This document shows, in pieces, positions 55,147 through 64,000 of a DNA stretch of 64,000 bases. The notes under the pieces are model-generated. The model searched no databases. It was not told the DNA's origin and worked only from the letters and a program-made list of their open reading frames with translations. Source of the DNA: Aplectana chamaeleonis (taxonomy: Eukaryota; Nematoda; Chromadorea; Rhabditida; Cosmocercidae); assembly GCA_029168955.1 (NCBI GenBank), contig JAPDOI010000213.1:1110001-1174000 (forward strand), read 5' to 3'. The position numbers and the translations under genes were made by a program. How positions within the stretch are numbered: the first letter of the stretch is position 1; the number at the start of each line of letters is the position of its first letter.

Positions 55147-58100
55147 TCTCTGGGTGTGTTTTTAACCATTAACTCATCTCCGAAAGCTTTGTAACTACTA
55201 TTGTACAGAATGTATATAGCTTTTCAAATGCATGTTTTGCTATGTATAAAAGATTGCGCTCACTCCGAGAAATATCCTGTTATATGTTATCTAATGTGCA
55301 AACTTATGTCTTGTATGTGAGCGATGGTGAAGTGAACTAGCTCTAACTTTATCGGCACCTATTGTGCCCTTATATGACCCGCTGTAGTAGGTGCAAACTC
55401 TCCAGCGATTGTTCGAGATAGATCGCACTGCGACTCTAGAAAAGCTGGGTGAATCCAATTCAATGTGCTGGACTTATAAAGGAACAGCTACTTAAAACTA
55501 GGATCCGTCCATGGATGTTGTCTAATCTGTTTTTAGGCTAACTTTATGCACAGAGACCCGATAAAAAAAATCAGGATTTCTTTCCCTATGAATTCTTGCT
55601 TAGAAGCGAGAAAGCATTATACGCACACCTATATTCTTATCGGCAATCGCCCATTCCCCGCAAGATTGCATCAGTTCATACCAACGTGGCTTTCAACTGC
55701 ACTAAAACGAGAGATGCCTTTCGTAAGCGTGAATTTCAAAGTCCAGCTGCACTGCAGAAGACAACGCTTTGCATGCTGGTGGTCCTTTTCCCAACTGCGT
55801 TGCTGAGCGCGGGAAAAAACGGTTACTCGAACGGATTACTTGAAGGTTTCGCTTCGCCAGGATTGTGATCCATGAACATTCCCTGGAAATCTCTTCAATT
55901 ACGACTAAATGTTTCTTCCGCTTCAGGAAGACTTCCGGCTTGGAGGAATTCATTTTCTCGGCTGGGATTCCAATATACACACACTAGTAATAGCCCACAC
56001 CATTTAGGTGTGATATCTCAGACAATGGGATTGGCGGACCATCAGCATTTGTCTGTCGAGCAAAAAACTATTCGCGGTGTCTGACAGCTTAAAGTCGACG
56101 GTTCGCCAGAACACTGCCAGTGGACCATATAACGCTAGCCGACCGCCGGCAGCCTCTTGGCTATTAGCTGGCATTTCCGCTGTTGAGCAATCACATACTG
56201 CGATCCGACAGTCTGTTGGCACATTGAAGGGTCGAATAAGATCTACGCAACAGTCTGAGGTAAGGCACCCACTTCACCTCTTCTCAGTTTATCAAAGGTC
56301 TAGGTAAGTTTGGGGTGTGATTTCCACTGTCAACTTAATGTAGTTATCACTCAGTTTCAAGGCAACGGGCACATCTTCGCAGGCGTTCCGCAGCTGGCAA
56401 TATCTTAAAAGACAGAGATGAGGCAGCTGTCGGCCTCGTAGTTGCCAAACGCCAGCTAAATGCCGGCGGCCACCTAGCTGTTGAGCAACTGGGGCATTTT
56501 CGCCAGCTTTCCGCTGCTCCTGTTGTCTGAGACGCTACTTCTGATCTGATTGCGTGCTTCCTTGTACAACTGCCTTTCATTGAATCTCTCGAAAAAATTC
56601 TTAGTGCGTAGTTCCGATAACCTGCGACTTTCTTGAAGGACCAATAGGCTTCTCATTCCGCACTACAAGTTCCGTCCGTTTCTACAGGGGGATTCGTGTG
56701 CCTAAAGAGCGAAGGCTCACTAGAGTTGATCTGTTTCGTCGCCGCAAGCTGTACAAAGAGATATTTCCCGTGCACGCGGTTACTCGCGTCTGGCTGAACT
56801 ACCCTCACTGTTTCAGTCATTCGCATTACTAAGAAGCCGTCGTCGCCACTCGCACCACCAGCGGCGGTATTCATCAAACTCCGAGAAAGGAGCGTAACTT
56901 TCCCGTTCCTGTAGTTTTACGGCCAATACTGTTACTCGCGGTCGAAACTTCAATTGTGACGGCCACGCTTTGCTTCCATTGCATTTTCGAGGCCATGAAA
57001 TACCCAGACTCAATCAAGTAGGTGGCGCTGCATTTCAGGTTGGCATAGCAGGCAACCACAACTCTGTCTGTCCACCCTCTAAATGGCAGGGGACCTTCCC
57101 GAACTTCCTGTCTATTCGTCAGGTACGTCGGGTGTGGACCTTCTCGAGAGGCTCCTAGGGTTTCAAGATTACCGTCACAGGTTTTACAGAAACTGGTTTT
57201 CGTTGTCGTGATGATTGCAACGACAGTTACGTTCGCAGCGGTCCTTGTGTACTCTCCTACAAAATAAACGAAGCGTATTCCTTCCTAGCCTTCAGTTCAG
57301 CGTCATAGTGGGTCCTCGAGTCAGCATTGCTCCTTGTTGAAACCGTGGGTGACACCATCAGAACAAATCTCGCCCAGAGTTGATCTCGTCGCCACCAGGG
57401 TTGAGCTGGGTTGCGACTTGGCGCAACGGAGGGTCGTGAAAACTTGGGAAAATTCTAGAGAAAAAACGAAAAATTGGGAGAGGGGTGGTAAAATTTTCGG
57501 ACCAAAGGTAATTTTTTCAAAGCTGTTGGTTTCGTTGAAGAAATATGCATTTAAAGTTTTAGTTAGTCACTCAAATAAGGCTCAAGATCTTTCAAATCTC
57601 AGGGGGGGGGGGGCGTAAATTTTTGTTACAAAATTTTGGTCAACAAGGGGGTCGTTGCTCCGCCGAAAATCGGCGCAACGGCCTGCTCAACCCTGGTCGC
57701 CACCACTGCTAAGCGGGAACGAAAAGTGTTATCGTTCCCGAGAGGTTCGTTTCCACTACCGTCGAATCACGGGTTCTCATTGTTCATCATTCCGCAATAT
57801 CGTCGACCGCACTTTTTTCATCCTTACATAAGTCCTCCATGTCCTCGCAAAGCACGATCATAATTTACTTCAACATGATGGTCAACAACTGGAGCACCTG
57901 GATTCACGGTATCGTTTCTTTGAGTCGCAGTGGAGCGATTGAGACATGAGTAACGAACTATATTGTTGAATCGCCCTTTTCGACCGGAAGTCGTATGTAT
58001 ATAGCCCGTTCTCTCCATGTTCGACCAAGGCACATCCTGGAGTTCCACTGCGTTGCGATTTGATCGCATACGTCGGAACTGAAGGTTCGAGTGGAACAGT

Positions 58101-59632
58101 GGCAAGAGACACCCCTGTCACGCACACGGTCGAGTGATCGATCCTCGCCTACGGCCAACCAAGCCTTCTATCAAACCAAACCCGGGGTCAGTAAATTGGA
58201 ACCAAATTTATATGGGAGGATAAGAACGCTGGCTTGAACACCGGCTGGTCACCGAAAATCATGTATAGGCCCATTGGACATTCAACAAGCCTATACGATT
58301 CTGAATGGAAGTGGTATGAGGGGCGCATCGCCAGCGGGATCGACATACGCCGAGAACTTTATCCTTCACGAAGAAACTGTAGGGATGAAGAGACGAAGCG
58401 TCCGTCGACTGCATTGTGGAACTAGCCTCAGCTTTATAAGAAGACGTGAACTTCCACTTTGTCAGAAGCTTTTCGTAGTCGACGAAGTCCAGAACTGGTA
58501 TTTTGCTACTCCCTGCAGACTCCAATGATCATGGTAATGGCTTCCGTGAGGTTCTTGAAAGTGAAATTCAGCTTGCTCTGATTATAGAGCCATATCCAGG
58601 AAAACCCATTTGGGCGACGGTTCCACCTTTGCGAATAAGGCGACAAAGTCACTTACCTGAGAAACCCCCACACAAAATCATTTCCGACGTTTGCTCCGAA
58701 GTTTTGTCCGCACAGCACAAAACACACCAAACAGGCGGAATTCAATATTTTAGAGATTTCTTTAACGATAATTTTTATGTGATATTTCAGTTTCGTGGGA
58801 ATTTTTCCTCATTAGCCTATACTTTGTAGACTTACCTGCTCAAAACCATCAGAAACTATAATACGGTTGTTATCATGAACACGGCCTTCAAAGAACACGC
58901 TCTATAGCCTCTTCCACTACCAAATTCGAACATTTGACTCATTTTGATTACAGAAAGAAATTGGATAAAAAAGGTCCCGCCAGAAATTACGTTGTGAATG
59001 CTCTTTCTAGAAAAGATATTGGGTACTCCAATTGAATCACATTGAATTCCTGATGTAAAGCAAACTGAAACACCTCCATTCCAGGCTCGACGTACTACTC
59101 GCCATCAACCGGCTACAGCAGTCAGCAGTACAACCCCAGCTCGTCCTCCAACTACTACACAAGCGGGTCGCAAGCCTACAACACCAACTCCAACTCACCA
59201 ACCCGTTACTATGATGGCGTCCTTAACACAAATCTAGGCTACCCCAACCAGAACCAGCAGTACCAATACGGCACATCTAACACCTACGGTCAGACCAATG
59301 GACAGTATCAGAATACTGGATACAACAGTCAATATGGCTATCCTGGACAAACCCAGTACGACCAACAGCAGCAGTACAATCTGAACAACCAGCAGCAGTA
59401 TAATAGCAACGCTCAGAGCTGGTGCTGCGGTCCTTCATCCACTTCATGCTGTTACCAAACGAGTACCGGCTCTTCGAACTCCGTCTACTACTATGACCCG
59501 ACCATGACTAACAAATATAATAACGGTCAGTACGGCTACAGCAGCACCAGCAACAGCTACGGTAGCAGTTCCAGCACAATGTCACCCTACTACAGCTCAA
59601 CAACAACCAGATCATACGGCAAAAAGAAGTAG
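52135..59632 (+). CDS. Secreted Gln/Tyr/Ser-rich protein, isoform B (alternative terminal exon)
   Basis: Exons 52135-52145, 52217-52278 and 59085-59632 give 206 residues. Exon 3B follows the acceptor CCATTCCAG, begins GC TCG exactly as exon 3A does, and is open for 181 codons to TAG. It starts STYYSPSTGYSSQQYNPSSS, is rich in Gln, Tyr, Asn, Ser and Gly, and includes the one Cys cluster SWCCGPSSTSCCYQ. It ends in the basic RSYGKKK. The 546 bases lack an ATG near the front, which confirms it is a spliced-in exon rather than a stand-alone gene. AATAAA lies 59 bp past the stop. The composition suggests an extracellular, aggregation-prone or crosslinked matrix protein. An alternative is a tandem gene whose own first exons were missed. 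Confidence 0.72.
52279..54718. other. Intron between signal-peptide exon and exon 3A
   Basis: This 2.44-kb intron holds the 53301-53750 inverted repeat and a GC-rich stretch of CGATCGCGAG-type degenerate repeats (53990-54430). Both are absent from the exon sequences. The donor is the weak GTGGGT. No independent gene was identified. Confidence 0.6.
53301..53750. repeat. Long inverted repeat, 450 bp
   Basis: The arms start AGTTTACCGCAATGTTAAAA and the complement AGTTTACCGCAATATTAAAG, and stay paired for about 130 bp through GGTCACACACTAAAACTACG and GCCAGATTTCATT. The unpaired centre is about 190 bp. It is a MITE-like hairpin in the intron upstream of exon 3A. Confidence 0.9.
54988..55122 (+). 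repeat. Three 45-bp coding tandem repeats
   Basis: The units 54988-55032, 55033-55077 and 55078-55122 each encode 15 residues: YQSNQAMPRTGNTYG, YESNQALSPYGNPYG and YAPNQAGSRYGNMYT. All stay in the exon 3A frame. Confidence 0.85.
55147..57395. other. Between the two terminal exons; unresolved coding potential
   Basis: Several open stretches have balanced codon use but conflicting strands. On plus, 56025-56261 ends at a GTAAGG donor, and 56355-56530 follows an acceptor. On minus, a frame open from 57258 down to about 56890 contains GWTDRVVVACYANLKCSATY. I could not choose among them, and no domain is recognised. A TATAAA at about 55243 could serve as a variant poly(A) signal for isoform A. Confidence 0.35.
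57396..57695. repeat. hAT-type MITE, 300 bp, 8-bp TSD
   Basis: The ends CAGGGTTGAGC and the complement GCTCAACCCTG are flanked by the perfect 8-bp direct repeat GTCGCCAC (57388-57395 and 57696-57703). The subterminal GGCGCAACG and CGGCGCAACG blocks also recur. It contains a poly-G tract of 13. Confidence 0.9.
57828..58681 (-). CDS. Candidate nested minus-strand gene fragment
   Basis: Three exons agree in phase: 58681-58657 (MILCGGFS), 58512-58349 (SSKIPVLDFVDYEKLLTKWK, donor GTATGT) and 58078-57828 (FRRMRSNRNAVELQDVPW, ending at donor GTAAGG). Codon composition is balanced and the last exon is open for 83 codons. It would be a gene nested in the intron of the secreted-protein gene. No domain is assigned. 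Part of the middle exon lies in the dispersed repeat at 58093-58380, which lowers confidence; a duplicated gene fragment is an alternative. Confidence 0.27.
58093..58380. repeat. Dispersed repeat, copy 2 (partner at 47199-47480)
   Basis: See the copy at 47199. The order of shared blocks is the same, including GGTCGAGTGATCGATCCTCG and CGCCGAGAACTTTATCCTT. Confidence 0.8.
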
Positions 59633-59690
59633 TCAGTCTAGGAAATGAGTAACCGTTGAATAGCTCGTCGCTCGTTAAACATCATTCCTT

Positions 59691-59696
59691 AATAAA
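59691..59696 (+). terminator. Poly(A) signal of isoform B
   Basis: AATAAA occurs 59 bp after the TAG of exon 3B, a normal distance for nematode 3' UTRs. Confidence 0.7.
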
Positions 59697-59769
59697 TGTA
59701 TATACCTCAAGCTTGCTGACCGATAACGGATTGTGAAAAAAATGATATATCATCCGTGTTCCTCTTTAG

Positions 59770-60158
59770 GAAACCGCGACACAGTCGGCGTGCGTGTCGA
59801 GCGACCATCACAAAGACATGAGTGGTGGCCATCGTGTACTCCTGAGGAGGCGGGAGAAACGGGGGAGGAGCGAGGTTTCTGATTGGACGCAACATGGGCT
59901 AGCCCCGGCCCCCGGCTGTTGCATCCAATCAGGAACCTCGCTCCTCCCTGTTTCTCCCGCCTCCTCAGAGGTGTCGATACACGATGGCAACCGCCCCAAA
60001 GACATTTTTAGACGAATTTTTTCACGGCTGCAGACAACTGACTGGGATAACTTCCAATATTCGTCTGATATTTCTGATAGTAGATTCACGTCAAAAAAAT
60101 AACTTGGCGACGGCCGCTTGACACGCACGCCAACCGTGTGGGCGGGCAGTCTCATTAG
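59770..60158. repeat. MITE of the AGTCTGTCYGAATGAG family, copy 3, with nested foldback
   Basis: The left part ACAGTCGGCGTGCGTGTCGA and the right part TTGACACGCACGCCAACCGT pair as in the copies at 9611 and 16273, but the outer left end is degraded. It is split by the foldback at 59842-59968. Confidence 0.7.
59842..59968. repeat. GC-rich foldback, 127 bp
   Basis: The arms CTGAGGAGGCGGGAGAAACG and the complement of CTGAGGAGGCGGGAGAAACA extend through GGAGGAGCGAGGTTTCTGAT, about 58 bp each. Nested within the MITE at 59770-60158. Confidence 0.88.
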
Positions 60159-60215
60159 CACGGATTTTTCAAGTGGCTCGAGTGGAAGCAAGAGAGTGTC
60201 CAACGGGGTCGCGTC

Positions 60216-62404
60216 CAGGCATGTGCGAAAAACTTCGAAACCGAAAAAACCGAAAAACGAAAAATTTTCGGTTTTGAATTCGAAAAATTCCGAAAAAAAC
60301 CGAAAATTTTTTTGTCTTTTGAAACATCTTATTTTCGTAATTGCATATTTTTGACTGGAAAAACAAGGCAACGTAATCGAAGTGCTTTGAATAATGACAG
60401 AATTATGTTTTCTTGGTGACACAAAAGCATACCCAATCAGCGTATCAATGTTAGGAATTTACCCTTGTTGCAGCGTCGAATCCTGGCAAAACTTAGCGCT
60501 GAACACCTTCTTAAATTCTTGTTGTGAACTTCTTGTTTGTGGTTCTCTGAACAATCACATCCACGTTTTCTCACGTTTTTGATCAAAACTGTGGGCTCGA
60601 TGGTCGTCCCCAACTTTATGAAAAAATACCGAATTCGCAGAAGTTGGAAGTCGTGGGCAAGTCATAGATCAAAACGGAACAAACGTTGTACAGAGAGGAA
60701 CATCAAGAGTTCTCGATGTATAGCACACTCTTGCGTGAATTTCTTGTGCTGTCATGTTGAATTTCAGTGTGAGCGATTGCGTCGTGGTCAACACTGCCCA
60801 GTAGCTTAGTCTCTCGGCGCTATTGGACGGTAATGGCCGCGACGCAACCACATGCATTGAGTCGAGGTGTCTACACAGGGGTTACGTTCAATCAGTTTCG
60901 CTTGATGGATCTGTACTTGATGCCATTCGCCTAGAAAGTTTTTATTCGCAGTTTTTTTAGGTATAGGTCTATAGAGGGAGCAGAAAAATTTAGGTTGACT
61001 TCCGCTTGAAAATTATGGGCCTCCAAAGAGCGATTCTCCACGTCTTTTTCCATGAACACCTTGAACGAAAACGAATTTTCCTGAACTTAAAGCAGTGTTC
61101 ACAATAGATTGCACTTTTGATATCTCTTTCGTTTACCGAAATTCTGGTGCCCTATACAGCAAGGCATGCTTGAAGAAAACGCGGAAACCGTGTTTTGGTG
61201 CTAAAAGAGGGCCACACTTTATTACGTTGACTTTTGAGCGTTTGAGCGTGGAGGAATCAGCCGCTACGAAGGATGCTAAAGCTTATCTTGCTCGGATGAG
61301 TCCGGGCGGAGTAAAGAGCGGAGCGCTCAGTCATAGCAAAATATAACAAATACTAGGAGAGAAAGGTTCACGCTTAAATTCCGTCAGCCGCGCACCTCTT
61401 TGTGGCGCGGCTTCTTCACCTTCAGAGCCGGCATGGAATACTTGAAGATGAGTCATACTGTTCAGATACCGATCAACTTGTTAAATTCAAAACACTTGTC
61501 AAAATTACCTACATTGTCGAGCAAGGATCTATTAATTGTTTTACGTTTTTCCTTTCGAAACTTGTCATTTTTTAAATTCCTTGATGTTTTCGATGTTTTT
61601 TTGCCTTTTCTATGTTTCTACACTTCTGCAAGGGCGCGTAATAAAGTTAAAGTCAAAGTTATAACAGTGATAATCAAGCGGTTTAGCCTCGCTCATCAGC
61701 ATTTCCTTGACTTGAGTACTTCATGTTATCACAACCTCGAGGTTCTAGGGGCGGAAAGGCGACATGAGGAGTTTCGGTGACCTCAGAACGCCTGTTTGCA
61801 TCCATTATTTAGCCATTCCTAGCTCTTTTAAACCATTTTTCCGTCACTGAGAGCATAGAATTCTTCTCGCCTATCATTTCACTGCGGAAAGTCATCGAGA
61901 ATGATTATCGTGAACGCTGCCTTCGAATTACCGATGCAGGTTATCTGCTATGCGGAATCGATTAGCGTTATTATATTGGTGATGTTTCCGCCTGTCGAAA
62001 TGTGGATTTTTGGTTTTTCGGAGAATTATTCCTGAAAAGTTATGGCCATGCTCAAAAGATGCGCCGAGTCGTTTTAGTCTGCAGAAAAACAGGAAATTCA
62101 AAAATTTCGGCTCCATCAATGTAATTTTTAATCGAAAGTGATGTAGTAGAAGGAACCGTCGTGCAAGGTGCAGATCATACGTTTGCTTCTGCTTGATTCT
62201 GGAATAAAGTCAGAGACGTGTGCAAACTTGCTGGAGACATCTGTAAGCAGCGAAGGATCGACTGCAAGTCGCATCAGAACCGCAAATTTCAGACCGGAAA
62301 AACCGAAAAAAATTTAAACTTTTTCGTTTTTTTCGATATTGATTTTTTTCGCCAAAAAGGGCGAAAAACGAAAAAACCGAAAAATCGAAAAACGCACACC
62401 CCTG
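60216..62404. mobile_element. hAT-type non-autonomous element, 2.2 kb, 8-bp TSD
   Basis: The ends CAGGCATGTGCG and the complement of CAGGGGTGTGCG match those of the element at 18884-21084. A perfect 8-bp direct repeat GTCGCGTC flanks it (60208-60215 and 62405-62412). The subterminal regions consist of ACCGAAAAA and CGAAAAACG-type repeats rather than TTAACG. An element of the AAGGCAGTGTTCAC family (61087-61926) is nested inside. No transposase frame was recognised. Confidence 0.9.
61087..61926. repeat. TIR element of the AAGGCAGYGTTCACGAT family, nested in hAT
   Basis: The left end CTTAAAGCAGTGTTCACAAT and the right end, complement of TTCGAAGGCAGCGTTCACGA, bound about 840 bp. The interior encodes nothing recognisable. 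Confidence 0.7.
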
Positions 62405-62412
62405 GTCGCGTC

Positions 62413-64000
62413 GCGACCAGGAATGAGCGAAATTCCAGTGTGCCGAATTCCGATGGTTTTTGCCCTTCCAATTCACGAAAAAAAGCCCCATAATGAGCAA
62501 AATCAGATATAATTCCAAGACTACAATTTTGGGAGGTTGAACAGAGTAACTGGCCGGACATTTGGGATGTTCCTGGAGGTGCTGAATCAGAATCTGAGGT
62601 CTGTACTCACCTTTCAAAAAAGCAAGACCCACATATCGACAGGAACTATAATTGCTTGAAATAAGGCTGCAACCCAGTGAGAATTTTTTAATCTAATAGG
62701 GACCTCTGCTTCGTCTGTCTACGTGGAGATTACAAATTGAACAAACGGTACGCATGGTCTCTTCGTGTATACATATAAGTCTAGTGAACAAAACGGAGCT
62801 GCGGCTCAAGATCGTCAGGCGCGGTCGAGACCTCCGTTAGACGGGTGCGCCGCCAGCGTCGCACGGCCCGCGGCAGTGATCGCACTTTGAACATTCGCTA
62901 GACTAAATTTAGAATAAGCTTTACCTACTATAGTATTTTAGCCTATCTGTGCTCCAATCTACTTAAAACGATTCTCAAAGTCTGTATATTTCATCTTTTA
63001 CAAGGGTTACACTAATAAAACCACTCTTACTAGATACAATATGAATATTTAATTTTGTTACACATGCAAGGTAATAACTTGATTAGTGGGTGTCGCCTCC
63101 GTCGTGATATTTTAGAAATGGACATGAAAATATGGATTGTTAGGTAACCTAAGGGAGTGAATATTTAACTTAGTGAAGGAAACTTAGGAGATCTACATAC
63201 GTCAGAAGTGTGAAAATCACAAAAAATTTGGAATTTTGATATCGATCAATTATCTAGAGCCTTTTGAACAATTTTCTTTACTTTTCAATTATGCTAATGC
63301 CGACTTTTGAAATTCATAATTCTTTTTTTTCAAGTATTCAAACTCTAGGGAATTTCCAGCTCTCACCATTTCTAGTGACCTAGGTTACGACCATCACCCA
63401 GCAACCTAACGTCGTTAATTTTGAAGGCAAAGAGAACTGAATAATTAGAAGGTTTCTCCGACAATATACAGGACCGCGTCAGATGCAGCACGTACCCCTA
63501 ATAAAAAGAATCAGTGAGAAAACTTCATTCCTCAACGTAACACAGTCGGATGCATCCTAGCTGTTATCAGACAAATGAAAAAAAAGTAAGCCTAACAGCT
63601 GATCGGCAACAAATCTATACTAAGCCTAAAACTTCTCAACAACTTTAAATATCAACAATATTCAAGGCGAATTTTTTTGCAGTCTTCCTATTTACATTCA
63701 ACTAAACATACAGCAACCAAACTAATTGTAGAAATCGGTTGATCAAGAAATCCATCATTTCAGAACCACAACAAAGCTTTTTTATCTTGGTAGAATTGTA
63801 CAGCGTCGCCATAGGGTGATTGTCTAGCTGCAGACAGCGGGAGCGGTCATGCCGCGGCACGCATAGTCCGATTTCTGAGAGAAAATGCTGTAGGTTAGTC
63901 GATCGCACACCTCATCATAAAGAATAATGATGTTTACCGCAACGCGACCGCTCGCGCTGTCCACAGCTACCGGACCGTCCTCGGATACGAATGTGCATAT
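62413..64000. other. Right end of window, no gene called
   Basis: AT-rich DNA without clear splice-linked frames. A GC-rich patch at 62795-62885 and a terminal one at 63820-63990 are visible. The minus-strand frame at 63702-63908 has no motif. Confidence 0.45.

Noticed and set aside
57828..58681. Assignment of the nested minus-strand candidate to the DSL/Notch-ligand family
   Set aside because: A loose PW...TTSG resemblance was noticed, but the required DSL cysteine pattern is absent in the supported exons.
58503..58829. 108-residue plus-strand frame
   Set aside because: It runs against the better-supported minus-strand splice sites and has no motif.

Overview
The window looks like nuclear DNA of a clade V (strongylid or rhabditid-type) nematode, probably a repeat-rich parasite such as a hookworm relative. 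Protein genes are split into short exons joined by GT-AG introns. One intron is only 42 nt, while others span several kilobases and are packed with transposons. There is a nematode-type serpentine chemoreceptor, a mariner element, CR1/Jockey-like LINEs with AAG-repeat tails, and a dense population of small inverted-repeat elements (MITEs). I saw no bacterial operons, rRNA, CRISPR or convincing tRNA. Species assignment is inference.

Four real gene models can be assembled by hand from splice sites and reading phase. (1) 6891-10413 (+): the last four exons of a seven-transmembrane chemoreceptor; its 5' half was not found. (2) 22587-39982 (-): a complete seven-exon, 273-aa ACBD6/acbp-5-like protein (acyl-CoA-binding domain plus ankyrin repeats). 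Its 10.4-kb and 4.4-kb introns hold nearly all the LINEs. (3) 40862-44544 (+): a complete four-exon, 123-aa glutaredoxin, divergent from the ACBD6-like gene with 879 bp between start codons. (4) 52135-59632 (+): a secreted, Tyr/Gln/Asn/Ser/Gly-rich low-complexity protein with a signal peptide split over two exons and two competing terminal exons (54719-55146 and 59085-59632), both entering in the same phase. This last gene is the most unusual object here. I could not place it in a known family.

Layout: 1-2900 low-complexity DNA, a foldback and a mariner copy; 2900-6890 MITEs; 6891-10413 chemoreceptor with MITEs in its introns; 10414-22586 mostly repeats, a hAT element and weak exon candidates; 22587-39982 ACBD6-like gene with LINEs A1, A2, B, A3 and A4 in its introns; 40862-44544 glutaredoxin; 44545-52030 intergenic repeats; 52031-59700 the secreted-protein gene, possibly with a nested minus-strand gene; 59700-64000 a second hAT element and unassigned DNA.

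Transposon biology stands out. Two 2.2-kb hAT-type elements, each flanked by a perfect 8-bp duplication, share TIRs but have unrelated subterminal repeats. The LINEs of two diverged families carry an N-terminal NPGP (2A-like) motif directly before a PHD-like finger. MITE families with TA, 7-9 bp and 8-bp target duplications occur in pairs or triples.
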